A stretch of DNA of 64,000 nucleotides from Baylisascaris procyonis (GCA_037389465.1 JAZARR010000197.1:223501-287500); one strand, 5' to 3'. Counted from the stretch's first letter, positions 25,893 through 40,920 are shown. Notes: generated by a model from the letters alone, not told the origin. Made by a program: numbers and translations.

Positions 25893-27347
25893 ACTTATAG
25901 AAATTTTTCTGCAAATTGCATCTAGAAATGCAGCAATTTGAGTACGGCAAAAATTCAAATACAAATAACTTTGTATAGGTTATGGGGCAGCAAATAGCAT
26001 TAGTATTTCGATACTTTTGCAAAAATTTTTAATCTATAACAGGTTGATTTCTAAAAAGCGCATATCGCGCGAGTTTGTCAAGCTCGCTTTATCGCTTATT
26101 TAAAATGTGCAAAATCCAAGAATTCATTCCATACGAATATTTGAAACAACATTTGTGAGCTTTGAGAATCGGTCAAGTTCATATGCATAGTGCATGCTCC
26201 ATATTGCCTTCGAAAAAACTTGAAGACCTCTATAAATGATCACTAAAAATTTGGTGACCACTAAGAATTTTACGTAGATTTACTATGAATCAGCACTTAT
26301 AAATACTGCAATATACAGGAAATGAATATGTGAAACAATCCATTAATGTCTACCTCCCACGTTTCAGGTAGGGGAGGAGTGGGAGGTGGAGTCGAGTGTG
26401 GAGAGTAAGTGATCAGAACGCACGTGTTAACCGAATATCGTACCGACAAAGTTTTTTTCTTTTAATTTTAAGTAACGACTGATGCTGCTAAAATAAATGA
26501 CTAATAGTCATATGATTGATTACGTTAAAAAGATACAATTGACATGAGAAAGTGAACTGGAATTTCGTGAACTGTGGAAATAGAATTCAGCGTTTGGATG
26601 TGAGGAATTCGTCAATATTTTGCTGTTACACCTGTGACTTTTGTATCAATGATAATTGCTGAGGGGTAATCTTGCATTCATACTGTAAAATTTTTTGCAT
26701 CAAAATTTTTGATTTTAGAATTAATTGTTCCAGTTTCTTCATAATTGTATTATGATCATCAGAAAATTTTAGGAACGGTGCGTTTATTTTTGAGAATTAA
26801 ATTTTTTTCTTTTTTAGCATATTTTTTTAAAAGTCAAAAATTTGTGGAAAATGTGGATAAAAAGAAATTAATATGCACATTTTTGGATGATAATCTTTTG
26901 TGTGAAGTACATCGAAAAGAACATTAACCACCATCAAAGATGCTATTAGTATAAAACACAAGTATTTTTCTAAAATGTAATAAATGACCTATATAGAAAT
27001 GGCATCCAAGGCGATCGACTGAACAAGAACGTTGATAATCGTTGATAAGCGTCATCGATACCATTGTGTTCACTATAACACATTAACTATAACACATAGC
27101 GCAACAAAAAGTCACGTAAATTGCGAATGACAACAAGTAGCCAATTCGACGATTGATGAATGATTTGGGCATGATGAGGCGTATAATCGAAATGTCAAAT
27201 GTGTTATCAAATGATAAACGCAATATTGCATCATTGATGGATTGGGATGTAATAAAAACTGTCGTTATTATTTTGCACAGTGCCATTTATAACGCACTGC
27301 TATAACGGTTATGAATTACGTGTTATAAATGAGTAAATAAATAAAAG

Positions 27348-27350
<3 letters not shown>

Positions 27351-27393
<43 letters not shown>
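27351..27393. repeat. (AAAT)n microsatellite
   Basis: About ten AAAT units, with degenerate AAAT-like sequence on both sides. Confidence 0.85.
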
Positions 27394-27394
<1 letters not shown>

Positions 27395-28315
27395 ACATAA
27401 GGCCAATAAATATATAAATAAATAATTATGTGTTATAATTTTAAAATGCCTTAACCCGCTTTTTATTTATTGTTATCTTAACACGTAGAGCACTCATTTT
27501 GTTTGTAAGATTGTCTGTAATGTTTGAGTATAAAGCAAATTGTCTGAATGCTCAGGTCTTTGGCCATTTCAGAGTACAGCAATAAGTGGTGCGACAATAA
27601 TAAATCTTCGTAGAAAGAATTTAGACCTAATTTTTGATGCACTATAAGTGCCATTGATATGAACCGTAAATAGTAATTAGATAGCTTCACTTTTTTGAAG
27701 TATATTTCCGCGCAAAAGTTTCTCAAAAAATATATTTTCTTTATAAAAATCTTTCTATAAGCAAATTTTTTATTTAAAAATTTGTTTCATTTATCAATGA
27801 AAAATTCTTCCCTATGGTTCCAGTTTAAATGAGCCGAGCATTTGCATAACAAATCTAGTAGCGTATATATTTGAAAAGCGTGACAATCGGAGCTCATTCA
27901 CATGAGAGGCTCATCAAGTCAAGAGGCACTTTAATGATACTTACGTGATCCTCATTCGTCTTCATCTATCAACAGCTATACATCTCAGAAATTTATGAAA
28001 TATTACACTTTCGTTTTGATATATTTCAATGATGTTTCATATTTGAAATTAAATGTGTTCAGTTGTTATTTTGTTTATTGAAAACGGAAAATACTCTAAT
28101 ATAAACAAATATTAAGTTTAAATTTGTCTTTAAATGATCATAGAAAGTGGCATTAATTCCACCATGAAGTACAAATGATTTTATTTTGTGAAGATTTTGT
28201 TTCCCATTTACGAGATGCTACATAATGATTGTATATATAGCGTTTTAAAATAATAATTGAAAAAGTTAATTCTTCTTTCAGTAAGGAATAATTTTAATAT
28301 AAATTAAGGAGGAAC

Positions 28316-28317
<2 letters not shown>

Positions 28318-28361
<44 letters not shown>
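28318..28361. repeat. (TA)n microsatellite
   Basis: TA array of about 22 units, with one C interruption at its left end. Confidence 0.9.
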
Positions 28362-28364
<3 letters not shown>

Positions 28365-29576
28365 TTAGCGCACTTTCAAAGACACTGTCAATCTACTAAT
28401 AAAAAATTATCAATCACGCCAAATTTATTGATTCAATTCGTTTCGGTTTGATTGATGTTGAAATTTTTCTTGCTCGAATTTATTACTTACTTCAAAGATA
28501 TGGTGTAACAAAAAAAAGATCCATTTTTGCTACTTACTTATTAGAAATATACTGCTGTTATTACCACTACATCTTTAATGCACAGGTGAGGAAGTAAAAG
28601 ATGAGATCATTGACTGTAAAGTATGTATGGACTAGAAGACACTATATTCCAACATCACGTCAGCGGACTCATTGTTCGGTCAAGGGTATGCATTTTTGGT
28701 CATTTTCTCCACTGACTGAAAATTCTATCGTCTGGTTGAAGGCTGTCAGCAAAATCTAAGTGCCGATGAATTAAGCACACAAATGTTCAATGAGATGCGC
28801 AAAGAAGAATGTATAATATATATAATACAAATGTTGATGAAAGGAATAAAGTGCATCATTTATTATAGTACAAATAATTGAAAACTATTTCCGCTAGGAT
28901 CAGTTAGATTGTTAAATTTAATAATTAAATGTACGTTGCTATAAGGATAACTCCCCATTATTCGATTATATAGAGTAGACTCTATAAAATGGATTGTGCA
29001 GAGTAACCTTAGAGTAGTATAATTCTACGTTGAATTTCGCTCTTGTATGAAAAAATGGACAATTTTGCTTGCAACAAAGAAATAAAAGACTTGCAAATTG
29101 TGAAGAAATTGTAATGCTTATACGAATTATATAAAATTTTTGGGAGATTTTAACACATTTACAGCAAACTATTTATTAAATTTGAATTTGAACAGTTTCC
29201 AGTTATGACAAAGCCCAGTTTTTTTTACAACAAATCTTCATATCGCAGCAACTTTGAAAGCTTTCTTCCAATATTTGCCTTCAGATAAAGCTACGTGAAT
29301 CGACCTCATGAAATTTTTTTTAGATTTTTGGTGCGAATTCAAATAACACAATCATCACTTTCAACGTCGAAAAGCTCTTCAATAAAAAATCAATGCAAAA
29401 TTTGATTGTGGAGTTGAATTACTCGCCGCATCATTATCATAAATTTCAACCGTAGCAATTGTTTGTTTTTTTTTTCATGGAATTTTTTTTTGCCCATGAT
29501 TGCGCCAAAGTTAGCAAATTTTATTTCTCACAACAATTTGCAACGAAATATTCGGTAATATTCATCGGATCGAATT

Positions 29577-30464
29577 TTATAGATAAAATTTTTCCAGTGA
29601 ACGACGTTTATTCATTGAGAAGAATGATGAACGATAGGGCGATATTTGTCGACCTCGAATTAGAGCCGCTCGTACTAAAAAATATTCTAATTAATATTAT
29701 AAATGTTGATGATTTATGACAAAATTAGCAGATAATAAGATTAAGACACTACCGTATCTTGTTTCAAAAAAGGCTGAGCATTCTTATAGTTACGGTATTA
29801 GACGACTTCTTTTGGAGTTATTTGAGACAAATATGCAAATTTGCTACAATTAATATCGACAATTGCAATGTATTGGGAGAAAACCTGATGCATAGGCGTT
29901 CAGGTTACTGTAAGCGTATTTCGTGGGGGAGGGGGGGGGGGAGAGTGGGGATTATCGATCGATCGGAAATCATATCTCAGTTGTTGTGCTTCCATCAACG
30001 ATGTTTTTTTTTTTTTTCGCAGAAAGGTTCCAGATGAAACAGTGATCTGTCGTTCCGATAAGTACCTATGAGTCTTCGTTGCTCATTTTTCATGTGGATT
30101 ACAATTATGCGCAATCAAATCTTCTTCACCCTTTTCTCCCCTCCCCCCCCCGAACATTTTATTGCTCCTCTCATATTGACAAAATTTTTCTGATACAATT
30201 TTTACATACAAGAAAGGGAGGAGAGGAGAAGAAACTGGGACGATTTAGGTGCCACAAATTGATTTTCGGTCCGATTGATGCTTATTTAATTCTAAAAGAT
30301 TTTTTTTTTTTCTGAATGGAGCAAAGTTTTTATCGTCATATAAAAATGAACTTTGCATCAATATGTATGACTTCTATTTGCATAATTAATAGCAACAAAT
30401 AATAAAAAATTGATGAGGGACTTACGTTTTCGTCGCCTTTCTTTCTTCCAATTACCGTTTCCAT
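29577..30464 (-). CDS. Candidate 3'-terminal exon pair, unknown protein
   Basis: Exon 30426-30464 is a 39-base island between the acceptor ATTATTTTTAG and the donor AAC|GTAAGT. Exon 29577-29674 follows the acceptor AATATTTTTTAG and is open for 31 codons to a TAA. They join in phase (C|TA gives Leu) to give a very basic tail containing GNGNWKKERRRK and RGRQISPYRSSFF. No upstream exons were found and no family is recognised. Splice sites of this quality occur by chance in AT-rich DNA, so this is a lead only. Confidence 0.2.
29931..29941 (+). repeat. G11 homopolymer
   Basis: Run of eleven G within a longer G-rich stretch, one of several such runs in the window. Confidence 0.9.
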
Positions 30465-30708
30465 CTAAAAATAATGCATATAATAGTTGGCAATTATGAC
30501 GATTTTTTTTGAAATACTTTTCTTTGCAATTATTTCCGGAATGCACCGTCTTTGAGCGGAATAAAAGTGATTTTTAATTCTCATGATAACGTTCATCGTA
30601 TTTGCTCGAAATTTACAACAGTTTCCTAAAAAGTTTGGATAGCAGCCACTAAAATTTTTACTACTGAACGGATAAGATTTCCCGTCCAACAAGGGGATGT
30701 GAGAGAAA

Positions 30709-30721
30709 GGGGGGGGGGGGG
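30709..30721 (+). repeat. G13 homopolymer
   Basis: Run of thirteen G, the longest in the window. Confidence 0.9.
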
Positions 30722-31250
30722 TGGGGTTAGTGACGGAGGACCCAGCATCGAGTTCCGCTTCACAGAATTCTTTATCAAGTTCAGTCGTCTAGAAGAACAA
30801 AAAAAATGTGCAATTTGAAAACGAGAGCCAAAATTTTTTATTAATATGGATGAATTTCGATATTGATATTTCTTTTGCTAAGAAGACAGATTTGGTAAGA
30901 GCACATTAGAGAAGTTGGCACAATATGCGCATTTTGCATTTCATTCACATTGGCAGTCACCTTCATGAGATAACTGCGAAAAATAAAATATGCAAAACAA
31001 CAATACCTTTATGCACGTAGTAACTAAGCTGCTAGTAGAAATCTTCTGCCAAAGAATTTAACTTTGTTATTTGGCTTATGTAAAATGAAACTTTGGTCAA
31101 TGCGAAGTGTCTACAGTTTTTTTAGAACTTTTTAAATGTCCTCTACTTCCTCCGAGGTTAACGAGTTAGTCAGAAATATTGTTTGCAAAATCGCTCCATA
31201 CTGAGCATTACATAAATTAAATTTTCCAATTACTCCGAAATTGAAACTGC

Positions 31251-31326
31251 CTGACAAGTAGGCGGACAGGTAAGCGGACAGGTGGGCGGGCAGATGAGCA
31301 GACAGGTAGGCGGACAAGTAGGCGGA
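31251..31326. repeat. 12-bp repeat of GGACAGGTAGGC type
   Basis: About six diverged 12-base units of the pattern GGACAGGTAGGC, following the flank TTGAAACTGCCTGACAAG. Confidence 0.8.
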
Positions 31327-32290
31327 CCAACATTATTATAGATTTATAAAAGTGCATAAAAATCATTTGAATCCTGAAATTTTTCTTCCATATACGGCTT
31401 AAAGTTCATGTAAAATCACATTTATTGTTGAAATGCGGAAGTAAATTTTCGACAGCGCCGATCGATCTATGCAATTGGCGAAGAATTAAATTAACTCTAC
31501 ATAGTTGAAATTATAGGTAAAATAATTATAGTACGGATAACAATTATAAATTAAATAATTTAAATTATGAGTGAACAATGTATGATATTCTTGTCAACAA
31601 AGTCGAAATAATTCAAAAAAACGTAAAATTTGTATAACTCAATATTATTTCGTTTTATATTTGAAGCATGAATGAAAAAAATGGAAATTAAGATGAACCA
31701 GCGTTTGACTTTAGGACAAAAAAATCTAAATTAATCTTTTAAATGCATTGTAAAAAATTTACTTGACGATTTTTTTTGTACTTCTATTAGTAATATCAGA
31801 ACACGTTTGAAAAAGACGAGAAATGCAGGTAGCGTCATATCTGTATGAAGCAATCAACAAGTTTTTTTTTTTTCTGCTGGAATGATTGATGATTTCAACT
31901 AAAATCGTGCTTTCTGAAAACAAATGAAATACATGTTATTTTGGCTAAAACGTTGTGTGTCTTCGCAAAATAAAATGCTGTCTAAATATGCAAAAAAATT
32001 GTAATATATTCTTAAAATTAGCGTATTCCAATATAACAATTTCCCTACGAAACTTACCGATTGTAAAAATCAAGAACGGAAAAGTTTGTTCTTTTATGGA
32101 TCACATTCGACCGTTAAATAAGCATGTTTGATTTAGAGATTATATGGTGCGTTCAGGCGGAAATAGCTCAATATATAAATGGTCTTTTAAAAAACGATTG
32201 CTTTGAATGCGATCCTATGGTGTAGAATATGACCATCAAATTCCTTCGCTATTTGCTGTGAACTGAGGTTCTCGGATGAGTAAAATGATA

Positions 32291-32352
32291 GACAAACAGA
32301 CAGACAGACAGACAGACGGACAGACAGAGAGACAGACAGGCAGACGGACAGG
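32291..32352. repeat. (GACA)n microsatellite
   Basis: About 15 GACA units with a few substitutions (GACG, GAGA, GGCA). Confidence 0.9.
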
Positions 32353-35300
32353 CACTGCTACATGCACGATATGGACAAAATTTTGCAAAAATTTTCGGCA
32401 GGTCTTGCTGTAAAACGCATTGACGATCGTTGCTCATTTGTTTTTCAAGTTGTCTTCGCCGGGTACACTTTTATCTTTTAAAATCGTACTCGTTGAGTGG
32501 GCAGCTTGTATTTTTAAAGTTCATCCAGAACTCTAATAATTAGAAAATTTCAATTCGAAGCAACTAAGGCAGATTCGAGAATTGTTCCATAGGCATGGCG
32601 TATGTCTCCGTTGTGAGAATGTATAGAACTAATGCTTTGGTGGCTAATGAATAATCATATTTTCTGAGAGGTCAAAGCTTAGAAGTAGAAGGTTTCCTAA
32701 CTACTGCCCGAACAAAATGCTAATTGATATCTTTTTTAAATATTTTAAATCATCGACTATAAACACAATGCGCTATAAAACGATTTATCTTAGCATCACC
32801 TCTTTTGTAACATCACGTAGAATGATGGTTTTCTTTGAAGATATTGCTTGGTACATTTGATCATTGACGAAAATATTGAATTTTCGCAAAAAATTGGGAT
32901 ATTGCCAAGGAAATTTTCGAAGTTACTATCAAGCATTGCAACTGCTTCTTCGCCAGAACAAACACCCTAAATTATCGTTCTCTGCAGTCGCGGCTCCAGA
33001 GATTGTCCATTTGTCTCTTTCAATTTCCTAATTTATTCCAGGTGACTGTCAATACCATCTATCCATCAAATCAAATACTGCTTAGAAATATGAGACGTAC
33101 TGTAGTGAATATGAGAAGTGTACTGTAGTGAAGTTATATTGGATCATTCGTTTCTATGGACATTTTATGTGAAAGTGCCATAGAACTTCCAATGAAACCT
33201 AGAGGAAGTGTTCAGATGAAGTTTAACGCTTAGAGAAGCCATCCTGAAATAAATTCTGCTGGCATATTAAAATGTACTAGAATGACTTACATTGAGAAAT
33301 GGTTTGTTGTAGTTGATCAAATGCCGAATGATCGACTAATGCCGACGATAAACTATTGTTGGAAAAGAAGAAGAAAGAAAATAGCACAAGAAATAAAAGA
33401 TGCATCCTGACAACCGGTTGCTTGACGACTCAATTAGAATTTAGCATCTACAACACAAATACATCCGCAAGTGACGCATTCTTCATCAAGAAAGCCGCTC
33501 TCTTTATTAGTGATTTAATTAGTATTGAATACAACAGACCAAAGATCACTCCGAAAGGGCGATAATCGGATTTATCTGCTAATGACAACGTATCGTGCTT
33601 GATGTTTATGTTCTTGTAAGGTATGAATAATATGTAAGATTGATGCTTAATGTATTCTATTGTATATAAAAGCCATTGTATAATGCATAAAGAGAATGTG
33701 AAAGGATAAAGCATTAAAGGTACTCTACCTAAGATTTCAGAATGGAGGTTCTCTATAAGTTCATTAATATCCCCTCTTACATTCTCATGTAGAATGAAGA
33801 AAATTTACTGCTGAAATATGCGGATATTTCATCTCATTCAAATCAACGCTATATTAAACTCTTTATTGCGTCATAATTTATTACTTATTGTACAAAAATT
33901 TCCCTTTATTTTCTCATAGATTAGCTTCGAGCAATATCAATTCGCGTGGAAAAAATTGAAGGAAATTAGTTGATATAAGTGAAGTTAAATCGGCTCAAAA
34001 CAAATAATCTTTAAGCATACAACGTTGTGTTTCCCTACGAGACGTATGTTGTTCATAATATTACAGAAAACGACAATCTAGCACACGCTTCATGTCATTT
34101 TTGTCACCGGAAGAACAGAAAGGTGTGTGGAACTGTCATTCTCTTCACCTTCATGACAGTCGTCTCAAGCCCAAGGAACTACAGGGATTAGGAAAGGTGA
34201 TAGAGGTGAGAGAGAGGAAGATAAATTCGATCTAGCTAATCCTAAGGTGATGGCTCACTAGTCGGAATAGGGATTTCTCTATGCAGAGGACATTCACACG
34301 TTGAGTCGATTACATACGCGAAAATGAGAAGTTCGGCAAGTTATGCTATTAAGCAGAGCAGGCACTTGGCAAATGTGTTTCAAACTTGACAAGCTGAATT
34401 TTTTCCTAAAATTTTTCAATTTTTACTAATTTATAATATCTGACAGTCATGTTCCGTATTCACATTTGTGAAAGAACTCCAAATATTGTCGAATAGGGCT
34501 GCAACTCGCAATCATTGAGCTTCGTTTTTTAAGTGATACTGCAAACATAACTTGTGGATTTTGCCTCATTAATTGACGAATGTAAGACTTCTGATAGGTG
34601 TAAAAACGATGTCGAAAAACATGAGAAAACGATGTTTATATTTAGAGGTGATTTGCCATTTTTAGCAGAAAAGATGGTGAACATTTTATATATCAATCTA
34701 AACGAGTGCGAAGCCTTTCTGAAGAGCTGATACGATATGCATCTTTGCGGTTTATTAACGTGACCAACCGGTTTCATTAATTATCAGCAAATAATAAATA
34801 TGCAAAATAATGCGCTCATCTATTACTTGAGATGACCATTTATGCAAAACTTCTAAAAAGTATTTATTTTTGTTCTGAATCGACCGGTACAAGTTGAAAT
34901 GCTTATAGTTTTTCTCAAATTTCAATGTCTAGAAAACCTTTCAGAATTGATAGATCACTATAAATGATAGCATATCAATGTCGAATTGAAACTACTGGGT
35001 AGATATACAAGTACGCAGACAAAGCGCAGTCATAATGCACGCTTGTTCGCGAATTTGACAGTTTTTGTTTTAAAAAAAAAGATTAATAAATATTATAGAA
35101 CTCCTCAGATATTAAAAAAACAACGGATAATAGGCCATGAAAAAAAATGAAATCAATCCTGAAATTATGTATTAGTATCATCTGTGAACGTCACCAATCG
35201 AGCACATGGCAATCAGTCTGTCTAGCACTTACTTCAATAACCCTTGATGACCGGATATATGTCATGTGAACAATTATTGTCTAATTGCTAATCCAGGATC

Positions 35301-35675
35301 GATTCAATTTAATTTTAATGGACGTAACGATTTATTCATTTGATGATTAAATAATCATATTTGAGACTTCTAAATTTGCATAATAAAACTTCCAGGACTT
35401 GTTCTGTGCTATTATCCATCCAGCATCTATAGCGACTGCAGTAAATTGCAATGAATTTTCGACACCACAATCAGAGACCTCACTAAGTGAATTCCGTTGA
35501 TTGGCTTAATCACCGAAATTTGCGGATTGCTGTTATGGAATGGAGTTGCATGCAGTCATGATTGGCTTACTATAATGTTGTGACCAAAATATTTTAATCT
35601 TTCAAAGAATGGCATTTTTGTGCTTTACCAACTTCAGACACAACACATATAATAGAAAATACACAATAAAAGAGC

Positions 35676-35678
<3 letters not shown>

Positions 35679-35736
<58 letters not shown>

Positions 35737-35799
35737 ATATAATATATATATATATACATATATATATATATGTATATATATAAATAAATAAATAAATAA

Positions 35800-35858
<59 letters not shown>
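35679..35858. repeat. Compound (TA)n / (TAAA)n microsatellite
   Basis: A TA array with small interruptions, a central block of TAAA units near 35782-35804, then a further uninterrupted TA array. Confidence 0.9.
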
Positions 35859-35861
<3 letters not shown>

Positions 35862-38800
35862 GAAAGTGCTAGATCATCACAACTTTTAGATGCGCGACGA
35901 ATGCGATCTCATAGTATGCAGGTGATGCTATAATACATGAGGCATAAACAGGTAAAAAATTTCATTTTCCCCTCTCTCCTTCCCCTCACCACCTTCTCGC
36001 TTTCCTTATCAGTTTTATTTGGTGGTGGCGAAACGTGCGCTCTTCTAGAACAACTATAGATCATATTTTCATAGAAAATGTTAGAAAAAATATTTTAGGC
36101 TTAGTTATTATTCATACATTTTTTAATGATGAATTAAAATACGTTCTCGAAATATATCACTTTTGCACTAAATTTTATATTAATATTACTTATGAGTCGA
36201 TTAAAATTTTTCTTCGTTTCATTTAGGGAATTTAATTTCACTTATTCATTTTCTCTAATTTTTTCTTAATATAATGCCTTACTCTCGTAAATTTATTCAA
36301 AATTTCCCTTTATATTAACAAGGAATTAGGCACACAATCGATCAATTAGCATCTCTCCAAAAAACACAAAGAGATGCGGGAATAAATCTTCTGATCACTC
36401 ATAATTAATATTTTAGATGCGTCTTTCGAATGCTTTTATAATTAATTTTTCATCCTCTTAGAGCCTCTTAGAACAAAATTCTAAAAATTTATAGCTCTTT
36501 CGCATTAATAGCTATCCAGCAGAGTTTTTTTTTTTTTTTTTGTTAATTCGTAGCTTAAAACTTTCTTCAACCATTTACAAACTTAGGAATAGCAAATGAA
36601 TTTATATTATGAATTTTGGATTATCGCCAAGGAATATTGGTAAGTAATATCATTCCCATTTTTCTAGTAGTACGAGCGACTCATGTGTTGTGCTATCAAA
36701 CTTTGCTAGCGGGTAACCTGAATTTGATGTTTGTATGCAAATCAAAGATTGTGGTGGTATCGAGAATATAAAATCAACTAGAACTTCAAAAATGAAGTTA
36801 TTTGTCGTGATGCATTCTATAATCTAAAAATTTGGGAATTTAGAGATTTAAACTTGAGATTTGGGAAAATTTGGGGGAAAAAAGAAAAAATTTTGAAAGA
36901 AACAACAGAAAATTGGGAATTAAACACTTGAGAAATTAATCAAGTGTAACGCATAATTTAAATAATCTCTCTTATTTGATTTCAAATTGTTCTATCAATT
37001 TTGAAAAGAAAAAGTTATAAACAATTAAAATCACTTAATAATTTACATATTTTTTTAGAGAATCTACTTTAGAAACTCCTCTTCGAAAATTTAATATTCG
37101 ATTAATTTATTTAAAACTCGACTTTTAACACTGTGAATTGTTTATTATTTGTTTCGAAGTTTATTAGGTTAGTGGCTCTTTTAGAGGAAGCAATGAAAGT
37201 GCATATCGTAATAACTTCTCTAATATTCTTTCCGTAGTGTTTATGAATCCCCTATCTTATCTATCTATATTGCTTTGACATTTTCCTTAAAAGTGACAAT
37301 CTTTGAAACTATTCATCAATCATCAATGCAAATCGTTTGCATACTCGTCTATTAAATTTCGATAGCTTAGTTTCTCTCTTGAGGATAATATTCAAGGCAA
37401 AGGGAAATGTTTTCAAATACTTTTGGATTTTCAAATAATTTATGGCATTTGAAAACTGTAGTTTTTTTGTGCAAGAAAATTCTGCAAAATTGATTGCATT
37501 TTTAATATTTCTAATCTTCAATAGTTGTTTTAAGAATTTTTACTAAACAGGAAGTCATAAACGAGCAGAACGCAATTTTTTAAATCAAAAAAATACATTT
37601 ACATTGTTTTTGAAACGTTTCCACAAGTGATCGATTCATTTCCGGCGAAATTTTTTTAATGAGAAAAGCGCATAGCCAATTTTCATCGCTATTTTTATCG
37701 TGCTCGAAGGTAAATTTTTTTTTTTTTTTCAGCAGTACCCGACCATCGTCTATTGCCCATACATTTGGGCATCTATCCGGCAATAATATAGTCGATCGCT
37801 TTCCGGTAATATAGTCGATTCACTTTTCGCATAACATTATATTCACACACCCCTTTCATTAACACCATCTCGAAATATTATCAATATGAACGAATTCGAA
37901 CTGCTCTCTAAAGAATCTCGGAAGAAATTAATTTTGGACGATGCTTTGCCAATTTCATTCTTATTAACAACCCTCATTATAATAATACTATCCTGACCAT
38001 GCATATTTTATTTTTATCTGTAGAGAATACTTTTATCTTTAAATAAATAGTACACTTTTGCATTGAATCGTTTTGTAGCTCCACCCTCTTAATTATCAAA
38101 TATAACAATTTTTTTTTTTTTTTTTGCGTCAGTCGGCTGTCTATGTAATCGTGTCATTGAGGGTAACAACTCCGAATTGAATCCGCACTGCGAATTCAAC
38201 TTTCGCAATTAATAAGACATATATCCGGTGTCGATGAAATTTGAAAAAATTTCATTAAAAGTACAAGAATAATGAAACGGAAGAAAAAAGTGAAAGAAGT
38301 GAAAGACTGCCTCAACTATGATTCTGCACTCAAAAACGACGAAGAAAGGTTTTTTTGAAGATGAGGGTCTTTCTTCGTCATTGTTAAATAATGAATGTTG
38401 AGTTTTTGTTTCATTATATTTTCGTCGTTTCTCTTATCTATGAATATTTTAATACTTTTAAGAAAATTATATAGTGCAATAATGGAAAGAAGATCTGATG
38501 GAAATATTTGCATAATGCGTTGAGTAATCGTGAATTGCATTGCATTATGCAATGAATGTAAAATTGCATAATGCACTATGCAATAAGCGTATATAAAGAT
38601 AAAAAAAAAACAAATATATAAAATTGAATACAAAAAAAAAAATTAAACAACAAGAAAAATATATAATGCGAAATAAATGCAATGACAAAACCAAAAAAAA
38701 GCGAATTTTGCATAAAATAGTGTAATTATTATTTATAAGGAATTCCTCTTCTCTCGATTAAGAAGCAAAGAAAAGAGCGTGACGATGAACCAACACGGCA

Positions 38801-40858
38801 GTCGTTCTTGAAATCCTTCACTTTTATAATTTGGTCATAAATAATAAAACAGATTTAATTGAAGAGAAAAGAGAAAATTTGAGGCGAAATTCGTCGAATA
38901 ATTGGAAATTTTCGAAAAAAAAAATATTTGGGATACTTTCGATGCGGATTTCGAAAAAAATTTCTTTTTAAATCATCATCATTTTCCAAAAAACTTGAAA
39001 CCATAAAAGATGAAGCACAGAAATGGATTTATTAAATAAAAAACTTTTATTTTTTTTTTTTGCATCGAATGCAGTCAAATGCGACATGCTTATGCAACTC
39101 TTAACAAATTTTTCTAATTTTGGACATTTTTAAAGGAAAGAAAATGAGCAAAACAAAAAAAAACATGGTTGAATGATCATCAAAGGGGATGTCGTAAAGG
39201 GGATTCTTTGCTTTATTTATTTCGCTCACTCAAGTTCAATTCTTATTTACCTTCTACTATGAACGTTAGTGGGATTTTGATTTCTCTTTCGATCCCCATA
39301 GATCATTTCACATTGCACAACACGCTTCAGGTCATATAAATTCACTCAGAAACTCTCACAACGAGTACGGAAGATTTTTTGGTGAATATGGAACCATAAG
39401 ATGGTTGACATATATCGATCCCTATTTGCCCATATTAGACTAGTAATGACATTGCCAAAATCAATATTTTTTTCGCTCGAAAATTGGCTGAAGGATACAC
39501 AAAAGTATTCAAATGTTTTTTTTCGTTCTTCGAAGAAAATGAGCCATTGTCGTGACTAGTATGAGATTTCGCAATGCCTTCCTTGCTTCATCGCCTTTCA
39601 TTGTGCACCCTATCTGGCAAATAGTAGTAGCAAACACTGCTTGTTGTTCACAATGTTCCCTCTTCTCATTACTACTGTATCCTTCTATTTATCTATTATC
39701 TCAATCGTCTTAAGTACTCAGAGGAAGCCAAGCCGGACAAAGCGGTACTTATCAAGTATAGCCTATAACGGAAATGAATCTCAGGAATTTAAGGTGTCAC
39801 TCGATGAATTCTAGGTCTTTCAATTTCGGATTCAGCATCTGAAGATTATTTAGAATTTGTTATTGCCTTATATGCAATCGGTTTATATCATTTAAAAATT
39901 GCAGCTATTTCGTTGAATTGTAATGTTGCAGACTTATCGAGCCAAATATGATTACTTTATCATTACCGCAACTGTTTCTCATTCACAAGAATATGCTTTT
40001 TTTTCTCTCTTTTACGCTTGGTTTAGTTTAAATGCTTCGATATATTTGTTCTTTAATGCGATTCAACAAAACTTCTAAACGAACTTGCATTTCGCAGTGA
40101 AAAATGAGTATACGATTGCAGTATGATTGAATTGACAAATAGTCCAACTTTTTTATCGTCCAACCGTTGCCATTCATTCTTTATCGAATCATATCGTCTT
40201 TATTGAGTGTTCTTAAAGATTTTTGTGAATGATACCCTTAATCCAGCCTAAATCTGAATATGAAAATTGAAGCATGCAAATTTTTCATTATTTAAGATTA
40301 AGAGGAGTTAAGGGAAGAAAATTTTACTTGAATGAATTTTTTCAATTTTCAAATCATCTCAAATCGTTCGCATCATCTTTCAAATTACGCAAATTTACTC
40401 AGAAATTCTTTTGCATAATTTTGAAAATCTATTCATTTATTTGCACAATGCAATAAATGCCTCTCATGGAAGTAGCTGGATTATTTATCTAATAAATTAC
40501 TGCTTAATATAATTTTTTGGAATATAAAATGCCCGCATCCGTTATAACGAGATATTTTTAAAAGTTTCCGTGACAATGTGCCTGATGGAAATTACACAAC
40601 TATATTTAGTCGAATTGAGATGAATTAATATCCTTGACGACAGGTAAGCTTCGCTGATACAAAAATGGCTTGAGTTGAAATCCCACGTCGATCTTTGACC
40701 TAGAACTTGTAAACGCCTCCGCAGCTGTAGGAGCTTGCCCTCGTTGAATGTGTCAAGACAAGCCGACTGCATATTAAAATTCAAAAATTCCTCATACTAC
40801 TGTTGGTGCAGTTCTAGAGGACAAGGTCACTAGGGCAGGTCCGACTAAGGTGGTGAAG

Positions 40859-40860
<2 letters not shown>

Positions 40861-40920
<60 letters not shown>
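40861..40920. repeat. (TA)n microsatellite
   Basis: TA array of about 30 units. Confidence 0.95.

Larger units (their letters stand above)
23652..29576. other. Gene-free stretch upstream of the metalloproteinase gene
   Basis: No exon could be supported. It holds TGTCTGCGC-type repeats at 24430-24525, an (AAAT)n run at 25139-25205, a (TA)n array at 25813-25889, an (AAAT)n run at 27351-27393 and a (TA)n array at 28318-28361. The metalloproteinase promoter should lie just right of 23651, but no clear core element was seen. Confidence 0.45.

Noticed and set aside
29459..30037. Two plus-strand ORFs of 86 and 92 codons
   Set aside because: No recognisable motif, start contexts are T runs, and no splice chain links them; the minus strand offers a better-formed candidate exon.
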